64,000 nt of DNA. Origin: Nitrospirota bacterium. GTDB taxonomy: Bacteria; Nitrospirota; Nitrospiria; Nitrospirales; Nitrospiraceae. Where the stretch lies: assembly GCA_002737345.1 (NCBI GenBank), contig NSIK01000034.1, positions 1 through 64,000 of the forward strand, written 5' to 3'. Shown piece by piece: positions 8,570-16,830 of the stretch (position 1 is its first letter; each line of letters begins with the position of its first letter). The position numbers and the translations under genes were made by a program. A model generated the notes under the pieces. It made no database searches. It was not told the origin of the DNA and saw only the letters and a program-made list of their open reading frames with translations.

Positions 8570-8686
8570 GGGCTCGGCACAAAAATCGTGAAAGATGTGG
8601 TCGGCGCCGACAAGGGATCGAGTGCCGTTGAGAGTGAACTGGGCCTTGGGACCACGGTCGACATTCAGCTTTCTCCCAATAGCGTG
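8570..8686 (+). pseudogene. Fragment of a histidine kinase ATPase domain
   Basis: In one frame the bases directly after the methyltransferase stop encode GLGTKIVKDVVGADKG, then VESELGLGTTVDIQLS. This is the G2 box and final strands of a HATPase_c domain, which normally reads GLGLAIVKxIVxxHGG then ESxxGxGTxFxixLP. Nothing upstream supplies the rest of the kinase, so this is a 39-codon leftover. Confidence 0.7.
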
Positions 8687-8702
8687 AGGTGGGACGAGTT
8701 GT

Positions 8703-8963
8703 TCAGGGGCGAGGGGCCTCTGCCCGCGCGCGCTGTTTGATGGCCAGCACGAAAAGGTCCTGCTCGCGAATCGCATAGAGAATGCGGTAGTCGCCGTCGC
8801 GCACCCTGTAGAAATGGTCGAGGCCTTGAAGTTTTTTTGCCTCGGGGGCGCGCGGCTGATTCTTGATTGTTTGGAGCCATTTGGCGAGGGCCTTGCGTAG
8901 TGGCTTGTCGAGGGCCCTGAATTGTTGTTCGGCAGGAGGCGTCAGCAAGATCGTGGAGAGCAT
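8703..8963 (-). CDS. RelE/ParE-family toxin
   Basis: 86 residues. The pattern RALDKPLRKAL, then YRVRDGDYRILYAI and LFVLAI, is the RelE/StbE fold; toxins of this superfamily cut mRNA on the ribosome or poison gyrase. The C-terminal Arg-rich strand (KQRARAEAPRP) replaces the usual HRxxxY ending, so activity is uncertain. It lies 7 bases after the Phd-type antitoxin, forming a type II pair. Confidence 0.85.
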   Translation of the reverse strand: MLSTILLTPPAEQQFRALDKPLRKALAKWLQTIKNQPRAPEAKKLQGLDHFYRVRDGDYRILYAIREQDLFVLAIKQRARAEAPRP

Positions 8964-8970
8964 CGGTCAG

Positions 8971-9225
8971 CTAGAGTCCCAATTCTTTCAAAATGGCATC
9001 GAGCGATTGGGCGCCTTTTTTGTTGGCCTGAGCCAGGGCGGCTTTGGCCTCGACGAGATCGATGCGATCTTCCAAGTCTTCCAGAAACCGCAGATCCTCA
9101 ATGGGCACGACGGCCGCCACGGCCCGACCACGTCGGCGTAAGAGTACGCGTTCCTTACCGAATGCCGCGCGATTGATCGCATCGGCAAACCCGTCTCGTT
9201 CTTTTTTCCCCTCTGGATTCCCCAT
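8971..9225 (-). CDS. Phd/YefM-family antitoxin
   Basis: 84 residues from the ATG at 9225, which has a GGAGAGGT site 4-6 bases upstream. The N-terminal region (FADAINRAAFGKERVLLRRRGRAVAAVVPIEDL) is the Phd/YefM DNA-binding fold. The acidic-helical C-terminus (LEDLEDRIDLVEAKAALAQ) would wrap the toxin. Antitoxin-first order and short spacing suggest autoregulation of the operon by the complex. Confidence 0.85.
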   Translation of the reverse strand: MGNPEGKKERDGFADAINRAAFGKERVLLRRRGRAVAAVVPIEDLRFLEDLEDRIDLVEAKAALAQANKKGAQSLDAILKELGL

Positions 9226-9418
9226 GCACCTCTCCGCAGATCGTTCCTTCACTTCTGCAAGCTGTACAGGGGAGAAGAGCTGAAGTCAATCCACGGCAGC
9301 GCAGGATCTGCCCCGTGGGCCTATTCCTTTTTTTTTACAATTGGGGTATATGACTGGGGGCGGTGAGTACGCTGCCTACTATACATAGTATCCACCCATT
9401 CATCAGAGGAGAGATCAC

Positions 9419-9517
9419 ATGTCTAAGGGTATGACGCAGAAGAAAACGACCAAGAAAAAGCCAGCTACGACCGCGAAGGAAAAGCGCGCCGCTAAGATCG
9501 CGAAGAAGAACAAGTAA
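9419..9517 (+). CDS. Tiny lysine-rich basic protein
   Basis: 32 residues: MSKGMTQKKTTKKKPATT followed by AKEKRAAKIAKKNK. A GAGGAGA ribosome-binding site lies 7 bases before the ATG. I recognise the pattern (MSKG(M/L)-QKK-TKKKPA-KEKRAAKKAKK) as a widespread small protein family of unknown function in proteobacteria and others. Nearly half the residues are Lys or Arg, suggesting RNA or DNA contact. The 190 bases upstream (9226-9418) hold the presumed promoter but no clear consensus. Confidence 0.75.
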   Translation: MSKGMTQKKTTKKKPATTAKEKRAAKIAKKNK

Positions 9518-9527
9518 TGCAATTCGC

Positions 9528-9551
9528 GCTTCGGTCGTTCCGATCCGAAGC
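9528..9551 (+). terminator. Hairpin after the small basic protein gene
   Basis: A 7-bp stem GCTTCGG/CCGAAGC (9528-9534 with 9545-9551) lies 11 bases after the stop. No T-run follows, so this is a weak candidate. Confidence 0.35.
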
Positions 9552-9757
9552 ACCAGCGAAGGAGTCCGTCAACGTGCATCGGCTGCAGGCCGCGCACGCT
9601 GACTGCTCCGCATTCTCTTCTCAGTCCCGCTTCTCCGCACGCACGACAATTAGAAGAAGCTGCAACTCTGTTCGCTCAGCCTGCGCGCATCAGCCTGGTG
9701 ACGCGAATGGTGCGAGAGCGAACGTCTTTGTTTCGTTCCCTGAGAGGTTCTGAGCCG

Positions 9758-11350
9758 ATGTTGCGATCGTGGATCGCCAGAGTTCTGTTGATCGCTTGCC
9801 TCGGTTGGCTTGCGCTGCCATTTGAATTGGTCGCGCATCCGGATACGTTGACGACGGCGATCGATGAAAAAGAAAGACGGCTGTTCGAAGTTCAGCGGGA
9901 TATTGCCGTGCTCAAGGAAGCGACCAGGCTGCGGCTTGAGGCACAAGAGACGCGCCTGCAAAAAGATCTGCAGCATTTGCAATTGCGAATCGAAGAGCAG
10001 GATGCGCAGTTTGCCGGGCAGCTGGCGACGCAATTTGAGGCACAAGAAGAAAGCCTGCAAAAAGATCTATATGAGCTCCAGTCGAGGATTGAACGGCAAG
10101 ATGGTCAGCTGGCCGATATCCATGCCGAAACGGGCCGCCTACACCTCTTTCTCGTCATCTTCGCATCGTTCCTCACTCTGCTGGTAGCGGCCACGGGAGT
10201 CGCAACCTGGTATAGCGCGGGGACGAGAGCGCGAGACATGGTGCAGGCTTGGATCGCGCAGCATGAGTCTGAGCGGAACGCCGGCGGACGAGAAGCCCTG
10301 AGCAAGATTCGGGGCGATGTCGTAACCAATTTTGGTGAGGCGATGGAACCGATTCTGTCTGAGCAGGTGGTGAAAGCCTGGCTCAATAAGGGCCTGGCCT
10401 TGGGGCGGCTGACCAGGAACGCGGAGGCCTTGGCCGCTTATGAGCAAGTGATCATGCATTTTGGCGAGGCCACCGAGCTGGTGTTGCGCGAACAGGTGGC
10501 GAAAGCGTTGTTCAATAAGGGCGTGGCCCTGGGCCGACTCACCAGGAGCGCGGAAGCCTTGGCTGCCTATGAGCAAGTCATGATCCGTTTTGGCGAGGCG
10601 ACGGAGCCAGTGTTGCGCGAGCAGGTGGTGAAAGCGCTGCTCAACAAGGGGGTCGCTCTGGGTCGGCTCACGCAGAGCGTGGAGGCGATTGCTGCGTATG
10701 AAGAAGTCATCTCCCGTTTTGGCGAAGCGGCGGAGCCGGTGCTGCGCGAAGGGGTGGCGAAAGCGCTGGCCAACAAAGGTGCCACTCTGGGGCGGCTCGC
10801 CCGGTACGAGGAAGCCATTGCTGCCTATGATCAAGTCGTGGCCCGTTTTGGCATGGCCCCGGAACTGTTCTTGCGCGAAGGGGTGGCGAAAGTGCTGGTG
10901 AATAAAGGCGTCGCGCTGGACCGGCTGGGCCGGAGCGAGGAAGCGACGGCCGTGTATGAAGACGCCATGGCTCGTTTTGGTGAGGCGACGGAGCCATCCG
11001 TACGTGCACAGGTGATGAGAGCGTTGAATAGTATGGGCCTTCACCTCTTGCGCCAGGCCAAACTTTTCTGGGACGACCGCGAGGCGCGAACGCAACTGCT
11101 GGCAGCTGCAAGGGTAAACTTCGACCGAGTGCTCGAGTGGGAAGCCCAGAATGCCTCGACGCTTGGGAACTTAGGCTATTTGTTGTTTTTGAGCGGGCAA
11201 CCGGACCAGGCGCTGGAGTCGCTGCAATATGCATTGACGTTGGGCGGCGAAGAGCTCTATCGGGACATGGTGAAGGATGCTGAAACAGACACGGTGCTCG
11301 AAGATGCGGAGTTTAGGGTGTTGCTTGATAGGATTTGGCAGGAAGACTAG
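9758..11350 (+). CDS. Membrane-anchored coiled-coil protein with TPR-like 43-residue repeats
   Basis: 530 residues from the ATG at 9758. The start has a signal-like hydrophobic segment (LLIACLGWLALPFELVAHP). A coiled coil follows (about residues 30-120), itself an internal duplication (RLQKDLQHLQLRIEEQDAQ and SLQKDLYELQSRIERQDGQ). A second membrane segment is LFLVIFASFLTLLVAATGVA. Then come five in-phase 43-residue repeats of the form FGEATEPVLREQVVKALLNK plus GVALGRLTRSAEALAAYEQV, and a degraded sixth plus TPR-like C-terminal helices. TPR arrays usually bind partner proteins. Longer GTG or ATG starts at 9698 and 9707 exist. The function is unknown. Confidence 0.75.
   Translation: MLRSWIARVLLIACLGWLALPFELVAHPDTLTTAIDEKERRLFEVQRDIAVLKEATRLRLEAQETRLQKDLQHLQLRIEEQDAQFAGQLATQFEAQEESLQKDLYELQSRIERQDGQLADIHAETGRLHLFLVIFASFLTLLVAATGVATWYSAGTRARDMVQAWIAQHESERNAGGREALSKIRGDVVTNFGEAMEPILSEQVVKAWLNKGLALGRLTRNAEALAAYEQVIMHFGEATELVLREQVAKALFNKGVALGRLTRSAEALAAYEQVMIRFGEATEPVLREQVVKALLNKGVALGRLTQSVEAIAAYEEVISRFGEAAEPVLREGVAKALANKGATLGRLARYEEAIAAYDQVVARFGMAPELFLREGVAKVLVNKGVALDRLGRSEEATAVYEDAMARFGEATEPSVRAQVMRALNSMGLHLLRQAKLFWDDREARTQLLAAARVNFDRVLEWEAQNASTLGNLGYLLFLSGQPDQALESLQYALTLGGEELYRDMVKDAETDTVLEDAEFRVLLDRIWQED
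10319..10963 (+). repeat. Five tandem 129-bp coding repeats
   Basis: Exact-period (129 bp, 43 codon) tandem units inside the TPR-like gene, each starting near V(V/I)xxFGEA. The units have drifted but keep frame; a sixth diverged unit follows to about 11092. Such arrays can gain or lose whole units by recombination. Confidence 0.8.
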
Positions 11351-11360
11351 CAGGATGTAG

Positions 11361-11470
11361 AAAAAGACCCCCAGCTTCGTTCTTGCGAACCGTGAAAGAT
11401 AAACTGTAAAAGGTGAAACGCAGGCAAGCTGAGCGCTTTCTCTCCCAAACCTTTCACGAATCTTTCACTA
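11361..11470. repeat. Partial intergenic element and GTGAAA/TTTCAC tract
   Basis: After the TPR gene, AAAAAGACCCCCAGCTTCG is the left part of the element seen whole at 7247-7363. It is followed by short related pieces (CGTGAAAG, GGTGAAACGC, then CTTTCACGAATCTTTCAC on the other side). The spacer 11351-11534 holds no gene. Confidence 0.45.
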
Positions 11471-11534
11471 GCCGCTTTGAGCATCCTTCTGGGTGGGCTC
11501 TCTCGGGCCGTAGATTCCCCCCCCCTCTGGTGTC

Positions 11535-11927
11535 TCACCCTCCTGCGAAGACAGGACGAAATCCGGCTTTTGCTAGAATGAGCGAGACTGCGTCTCGCTG
11601 GTCCCCTTGAATCTCGATCCGCCCTTCCTTCACCGTCCCTCCGGCTCCGCAAGCCTGTTGCATCTCCTTCGCTAGCCGTTTTTTTTCTGCGAGACTGATG
11701 CCGAGAAAACCCGTGACGACGGTGACGATCTTGCCTCCTCGGTGGGCGGTCTGGCGGATGATATCCACTCGGCCACGAGATTTTCTTGGGGCAGGCGCGG
11801 CGTGGTCACTGTTGCTGGCTTGGGGTCGCTGGGTCGGTTCACGTTCCCCGGCTTGCTTCAGTGATGCAAAGGGGCTGGTCCAGACGAGGGGATCGCCACT
11901 TGAGGGAATCCGTTTCTTCTCTTTCAT
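11535..11927 (-). CDS. SUI1/eIF1-family translation factor (YciH-like)
   Basis: 130 residues. The C-terminal about 80 residues form the SUI1 domain: HRGGKIVTVVTGFLGI near residue 65, then EMQQACGAGGTVKEGRIEIQ and the closing GFRPVFAGG. The first 50 residues are a low-complexity linker. Bacterial YciH proteins resemble eIF1 and are thought to influence start-codon fidelity. It stands alone on the minus strand. Confidence 0.88.
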   Translation of the reverse strand: MKEKKRIPSSGDPLVWTSPFASLKQAGEREPTQRPQASNSDHAAPAPRKSRGRVDIIRQTAHRGGKIVTVVTGFLGISLAEKKRLAKEMQQACGAGGTVKEGRIEIQGDQRDAVSLILAKAGFRPVFAGG

Positions 11928-11963
11928 CGCTTCATCCCCGTCAGAAATCTACCGGCGTCGGCG

Positions 11964-12524
11964 TCAATGTCCGAATTGGGCTGATGCATTTTTCAGGACC
12001 GTCAGTTCCAGGTGCAGGGTGTTCGTGCCATCCGCTACCCAGACCTGTCCTTCTTGAACGGTGCATTCCAGCTGCATGCTGGATTGTGCCAGTTGGGCCA
12101 AGGCGCGGCTTCCATCTAGCGGCAGATTGATTACCGTTAGATTATGTAGGCGGGCTAGGTTGGCCTGGTTCTTTTCCCACCATTGGTCGGCGCCTCGGCC
12201 TCCATAGGTATAGAGGTAGACCTGCTTCGCTTTGCCGCAGGCCTGGCGCAGGCTTTTCTCCTCGCGCTGGCCCACCTCGATCCAGCGATCGATGGCGCCG
12301 GTCAAATCTTTTTGCCAGAGGTCCGGCTCGTCTTCCGTGCTGAGCCCGCGGCCAAAGGCCAGGGCCTCGTGCGCATGGAGCACAAAGGCCAGCAATCGCA
12401 TCATCATCCGTTCATCGGTTTCGGAGGGATGGCGCGCCAGGGTCAGGGTGTGGTCCTGATAGTACTGGCGGTCCATGTCGGAAACTTGCAGAGTTGCTTT
12501 GAAAATGGTCGCGTTCGAGGCCAT
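11964..12524 (-). CDS. YaeQ family protein
   Basis: 186 residues. The start MASNATIFKATLQVSDMDR and the segments HPSETDERMMMRLLAF and TYGGRGADQWWEK are characteristic of the YaeQ family, a PD-(D/E)XK nuclease-like fold of unsettled function. The frame is open for 82 more codons upstream, but homology and the ATG at 12524 fix the start. Confidence 0.88.
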   Translation of the reverse strand: MASNATIFKATLQVSDMDRQYYQDHTLTLARHPSETDERMMMRLLAFVLHAHEALAFGRGLSTEDEPDLWQKDLTGAIDRWIEVGQREEKSLRQACGKAKQVYLYTYGGRGADQWWEKNQANLARLHNLTVINLPLDGSRALAQLAQSSMQLECTVQEGQVWVADGTNTLHLELTVLKNASAQFGH

Positions 12525-12579
12525 AGGGTCGTAGTTCCTGGGAGGACTGAATGATGGAGCTGCTAGCTGGGGCAGTCGT

Positions 12580-12813
12580 TCACAGATCTTTATAGGCGAT
12601 GTACCAGCCTTCGACCCGTTCGCGCGCCCAGGGGGTTTTGCGGAGAAAGGTAAGGCTGGATTGCACGCTGGGGTCGTGAAGGAAACAGCGGATCGGGACC
12701 CGCTTCCCCATTTCTTCCCATCCATGCCGGGCGACCAGTTCCTTGATAATGGTCTCCAGCGTAATCCCATGGAGGGGATCGCGGGGATGAGAGGTGGGTG
12801 GTGGTTGTGTCAT
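12580..12813 (-). CDS. VF530 family (DUF2132) putative DNA-binding protein
   Basis: 77 residues. [20 protein letters not shown], then [28 protein letters not shown], is the near-invariant VF530 signature. A structural member has a DNA-binding-like fold, but the role is unknown. It lies 55 bases upstream of yaeQ on the same strand. Confidence 0.9.
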   Translation of the reverse strand: MTQPPPTSHPRDPLHGITLETIIKELVARHGWEEMGKRVPIRCFLHDPSVQSSLTFLRKTPWARERVEGWYIAYKDL

Positions 12814-12873
12814 CGGGTTAGGTGCTGCCGAGGCTATTGTGTAGCGAGCCCTGCGAGCTGTTTCCGCAGCCGG

Positions 12874-13965
12874 TCAGACGTTGAAGCGGAAGTGCATCAC
12901 ATCGCCGTCCTGCACCAAGTATTCCTTGCCTTCGAGCCGCATCTTTCCTTTTTCCTTGGCACCAGCTTCGCCCTTGCAGGCGATGAAGTCTTCGTAACTA
13001 ATTACCTCTGCGCGGATGAAGCCCTTCTCAAAATCGCCATGAATGACGCCAGCTGCCTGCGGGGCCGTGTCGCCGACATGAATGGTCCAGGCTCGGACTT
13101 CCTTCACGCCAGCGGTAAAGTAGGTCTGCAGCCCCAGCACCTGGTAGGCCGTGCGAATCAGGCGGTTGAGTCCCGGCTCGGCCATGCCGGCATCGGTCAG
13201 GAATTCCAGTTTTTCCTCGTCTGAGAGCCCGGAGATTTCCGATTCCAGCGCCGCGCAAATGGCCACGACCGGGGCCCCTTCGCGTGCGGCGAATTCTTCC
13301 AGACGGGTTAAGAGAGGATTGTTCGCAAACCCTTTTTCCGCCACGTTGGCTACGTACATGACTGGCTTGATGGTGAGGAGACAGAGCGGCTTGAGCAAGG
13401 CGATCTGCGCCGCATCCAGCTTCATCGCGCGAGCCGGTGTGGCCTGGTTCAGGCCGGCTGCTATCTGCTCCAGCAGTTCGCCCAGTTTCGCCGCGTCTTT
13501 AGTGCCGGCGCGTACGAGTTTCACGTTTTTTTCTTGGGCCTTTTCTACCGTGGTCAGGTCCGCCAGCGCCAGCTCCGTGATGATGGTGGCAATGTCGGAA
13601 ATTGGATCGATTTTGCCAGCCACGTGAATCACGTTGTCATCCTTGAAACAGCGCACCACGTTCACGATCCCGTCGGTCTCACGAATGTTGGCGAGGAATT
13701 GATTGCCCAAGCCTTCGCCCTTGGAGGCTCCAGCGACCAGTCCGGCGATGTCTACGAACTCGGTGGTGGCATATTGCATCTTCTGAGGTTTGACGATGTC
13801 GGCCAGTGCCTGCATTCGCGGATCCGGCACTTCCACGATGCCGATGTTCGGCTCGATGGTGCAGAAGGGATAGTTTTCGGCTGCGATTCCCGACTTAGTG
13901 AGGGCATTGAAGAGAGTGGATTTGCCCACGTTGGGGAGCCCGACGATTCCGCATTTCACGCTCAT
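12874..13965 (-). CDS. ychF: Redox-regulated ATPase YchF (Obg family)
   Basis: 363 residues. Walker [16 protein letters not shown] lies at residues 8-22, G3 [20 protein letters not shown] near 70, and the altered G4 (NVAE instead of NKxD) that gives YchF its ATP preference near 207. The TGS domain fills the C-terminus. YchF binds ribosomes and acts in stress responses. AAGGAA precedes the ATG. Confidence 0.95.
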   Translation of the reverse strand: MSVKCGIVGLPNVGKSTLFNALTKSGIAAENYPFCTIEPNIGIVEVPDPRMQALADIVKPQKMQYATTEFVDIAGLVAGASKGEGLGNQFLANIRETDGIVNVVRCFKDDNVIHVAGKIDPISDIATIITELALADLTTVEKAQEKNVKLVRAGTKDAAKLGELLEQIAAGLNQATPARAMKLDAAQIALLKPLCLLTIKPVMYVANVAEKGFANNPLLTRLEEFAAREGAPVVAICAALESEISGLSDEEKLEFLTDAGMAEPGLNRLIRTAYQVLGLQTYFTAGVKEVRAWTIHVGDTAPQAAGVIHGDFEKGFIRAEVISYEDFIACKGEAGAKEKGKMRLEGKEYLVQDGDVMHFRFNV

Positions 13966-14249
13966 GATAATTCCTTCACATTAATGGGATGCTGTTTTGA
14001 GTCGTACCGTTTCCAACGTACCGTCGAGGCGGGGGGGAAGGAAAAGCGGATGCCTATTCTACTGGGTCAGGGCCGGTCCGGTCCAGCCCTTCTGCTGAGA
14101 CCACCTGATCGCGGAAGCGCGGAGCTAGGCGCCTGCGGGAATGGGAGGGAAGTGGTCTGCGGGACCTACCTCAATAGCGAAACCTCTCCCTGGAGAGGCA
14201 AAGGGACAGCGCAGATATTTGCCGATCAACTTTTCCCGTCGCTTCCATT

Positions 14250-14557
14250 GTGGAGAGGGCCTTCGCGATCGGTCCCTATGCAAGGGGCGCGCTCCTTGGT
14301 GGAATGACCTTGGGCTATCAGTTGGGCAGGGAGGAAGCACTCGTGAACGTCGGCGCCCGTATGCCACGAGCGGATTGCCAGATGAAGCATACCTATGATC
14401 TTGGTTTTACGTTGAGATACAACATTTGCGCTATTTTCTTTCCGTCGGGTATCAGCACAATTCCAATGGGAGAGACTTTGGAATTAATTTTGCCGGCGGC
14501 AAAGGTGCCAACCACGGATCCGGTAATGTGTTCGCGGGTGTCGGAATCCACTTCTAA
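14250..14557 (+). pseudogene. Remnant of an outer-membrane beta-barrel protein, possibly PagL-like
   Basis: One frame gives FAIGPYARGALLGGMTLGYQ and YDLGFTLRYN. After a frame change at about 14425 a second frame gives LRYFLSVGYQHNSNGRDFGI and ends NVFAGVGIHF followed by a stop. Alternating strands with a terminal Phe are typical of a barrel C-terminus. The HNSN tetrapeptide resembles the His-x-Ser of lipid A deacylase PagL/acyloxyacyl hydrolase. The family call is tentative. Bases 13966-14249 and 14558-14717 around it show no other gene. Confidence 0.4.
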
Positions 14558-14717
14558 TCTGTTAGACTATTTCGAGGTTCGATCTCCGTCACGCGCCGTG
14601 ACAGGGATGCTGGCCAGCGCTTCCGTTCCTGCTCCCTTCCGACTATTCGTAATCAGATACAAGGACGCAAACTGTGCACAGTGATTTTCTCTCTGCTGTT
14701 AGCCATCGCCAGGCGGT

Positions 14718-15845
14718 GTGGCCGTGAGTGAACCGCTCGTGGTGAATTGGACCGAGGCAGGTCTGGCCTGCTCTGCGCGCTGGCGCTCTGAGTGGGGCTC
14801 GCCCGTGCCCACCCGCGTTGCGCTTGCGACTGACAAGATGACTGCCGACACAGCCTATCGCTTAGCCTGCGAGGGGAGTGCGCTGCTGTGGCAAGGCGAC
14901 TTCCAGAATGCCAGACAGTTGCTCAATGCGATGGCGCGGCGAGTTGACCGCCATCCTCCCAAGCCTGGCTCGTCTCCGGCTGAGAGCTTCCATCTACATC
15001 GGCAGGGGCAGTCCCTTCGCGCTCGCGTCTTGGGGATGTTGCTCGTGGCGCTCGAAGAGGACTATGAAGTGCGCTTGCCCCGTGCGCCGGATCTTCGCCT
15101 GGCCTGTACCGAAGCCTATGGTCCTGCTGACGGGCGTGCCCTGGTGTCGCTACGTGAGTTGCTGGGGCTGATTGGCGCGCACGAATGGCGAAAGAAGGGC
15201 TTGGTGATCCCCGTGATCGGCGGCCGTATTTATCCGCACTATGGCGTATTTTCTCCAGTTCGCAGTGAATATGTGGGGCTGGTTGCCGAGACACCCTTGC
15301 CGTCCCAGACGCGCGCCTTCGATATCGGGACCGGGACCGGCGTGTTGGCGGCAATTTTAGCCAAGCGCGGCGTCGTGCACATCGTGGCCACCGACCATGA
15401 TCCTCGTGCCCTGGCTTGCGCCAGGGAGAACATTGCGAAGTTGGGACTCACCGCCAAAGTAGACGTTGTGCAGGCAGATCTATTTCCCGAGGGCCGGGCG
15501 CCGCTCGTGGTCTGTAACCCGCCTTGGATTCCGGCGCGGCCCAGCTCTCCCATCGAACATGCGATCTACGATCCCGAGAGCCGCATGTTGCGCGGATTCC
15601 TAAATGGCCTGACCGCCCATTTGGAGCCGGGAGGAGAAGGCTGGCTGTTGCTCTCGAACCTGGCCGAGCATCTGGGGTTACGAACGCGAGAAGAACTCCT
15701 CGCCGCTGTTGCGACCGCGGGCCTCCGAGTGATCGGCAAGATCAGTGTTCGTCCGACCCATCCCCGCGCCTCCGACCCGACAGACCCGCTCAGCGCCGCC
15801 CGAGCGGCGGAACTCACAACTCTCTGGCGTCTTGTCTCCCTCTAA
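14718..15845 (+). CDS. SAM-dependent methyltransferase with NPPW motif
   Basis: 375 residues from a GTG. Motif I is AFDIGTGTGVLAAILAKRG near residue 200. Motif II region is VATDHDPRALACARENI. The catalytic-type motif is VVCNPPWIPA near 265. An NPP(Y/F/W) motif after the Rossmann core marks N-methyltransferases of the HemK/RsmC type that modify protein Gln or base amino groups. The N-terminal 190 residues may recognise the substrate. Bases 15846-16109 downstream (264) contain nothing I can support. Confidence 0.75.
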   Translation: MAVSEPLVVNWTEAGLACSARWRSEWGSPVPTRVALATDKMTADTAYRLACEGSALLWQGDFQNARQLLNAMARRVDRHPPKPGSSPAESFHLHRQGQSLRARVLGMLLVALEEDYEVRLPRAPDLRLACTEAYGPADGRALVSLRELLGLIGAHEWRKKGLVIPVIGGRIYPHYGVFSPVRSEYVGLVAETPLPSQTRAFDIGTGTGVLAAILAKRGVVHIVATDHDPRALACARENIAKLGLTAKVDVVQADLFPEGRAPLVVCNPPWIPARPSSPIEHAIYDPESRMLRGFLNGLTAHLEPGGEGWLLLSNLAEHLGLRTREELLAAVATAGLRVIGKISVRPTHPRASDPTDPLSAARAAELTTLWRLVSL

Positions 15846-16109
15846 GGGCAGAGACAGAGGGACGTTCTTTATCCGCCGTTGCTGCCACGCATCAGCTCCA
15901 TGCGCCAAGAAAATATTGGATGAGAAGAACTTGACCAGGAAATTCTCCTGGCAGTTGTGCCCTGGCTTCTCGGCCTCAGTTAGCGTCGCCTCATTAGGCC
16001 ACCACCGTTGTCGCATTAGGGTAAATGGGGTCATGGAGGGGAACGGTCGTGATGCAGCCTCCGAAGGTCAGGCAGCCTATGAGCGCCATGGCAACTAGCA
16101 GGCTGGAGC

Positions 16110-16319
16110 TTATTTTGCTGGGGCAGTTTGCTTGAGGGTAAAGACTCCAACTCCTCTGGTCACTTTCACCTGCCCGATGCGGTTCAATCGGGACACTTCT
16201 TGGAAGAGCTCATTCCAGGTGAATTCTGGATAGCGAGCCACAATGGCTTCGAACTCGCATTCCAATGAGCCTTGGAGCATCTCGAGGATCCGGTCGGTAA
16301 TAGGTTTCGGCGATGCCAT
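16110..16319 (-). CDS. Small conserved hypothetical protein, winged-helix-like
   Basis: 69 residues starting MASPKPITDRILEMLQG, with AAGGAG 7 bases before the ATG. The pattern of three short helices followed by the two-strand ending GQVKVTRGVGVFTL resembles a winged-helix unit. I recall similar small proteins in Nitrospira but no function. A longer frame upstream to 16553 has no ribosome-binding site. Confidence 0.65.
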   Translation of the reverse strand: MASPKPITDRILEMLQGSLECEFEAIVARYPEFTWNELFQEVSRLNRIGQVKVTRGVGVFTLKQTAPAK

Positions 16320-16659
16320 CGGATTGCTCCTTGCCCACTGTGCGCCTGTGTGACGAATGCGCAGAGCGATATCGGTGGTGGAACGGCGAAGACTGGAGAA
16401 TCGATCGCGTGAGGAAGGCCTGGGACGCGCGAGGGATGAGACAGTCGGCGTCGCTGAAACATCTGGATTCATGCTACGTGCCAAAAGACCCCCCGTCAAG
16501 CGGCTGTATTTCCGTGAGGGAGACCAACCAGAGTCAGATTTGAGGCCCGCCAATCTCGCATATAGCCAACGAAAGCCTTGACAACATCGTGGGATAGGGT
16601 TTTCGAGTCATTGCCGCCTGTTGCGCCGAGCGAGAAGTTAATAGTACCGGAGAAAAATT

Positions 16660-16688
16660 TTGACAGGCGGGTTAGTTCCCATTATGTG
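16660..16688 (+). promoter_or_regulatory. Putative promoter for the radical SAM cluster
   Basis: A perfect TTGACA at 16660-16665 with a 17-base spacer to TATGTG (3 of 6). It lies in a 511-base gene-free stretch (16320-16830) before the first radical SAM gene. Another TTGACA at 16578 has no clear -10. Nothing else is recognised in this stretch. Confidence 0.35.
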
Positions 16689-16830
16689 CGCGTCCAACTA
16701 TGGTCTTTTAAGGCCGCGCGCTCCCGCCCTTGCATCTGAATCTCAGCGCCCCTTACAATATGCTCCTAACCCTTTAGCTTTCTGACTGTTTCTTGTCACT
16801 CGGTAGAGATCGATAGGAGAGCAGGCCGGC

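Noticed and set aside
13534-14307. 257-codon plus-strand ORF
   Set aside because: Its first 430 bases are antisense to ychF, and the rest shows no protein-like pattern.
5707-16698. An 11-base string GCGCGTCCAAC found at 5707 and at 16688, both upstream of genes
   Set aside because: Pairs of identical 11-mers are expected many times by chance in 64 kb; no further similarity flanks them.
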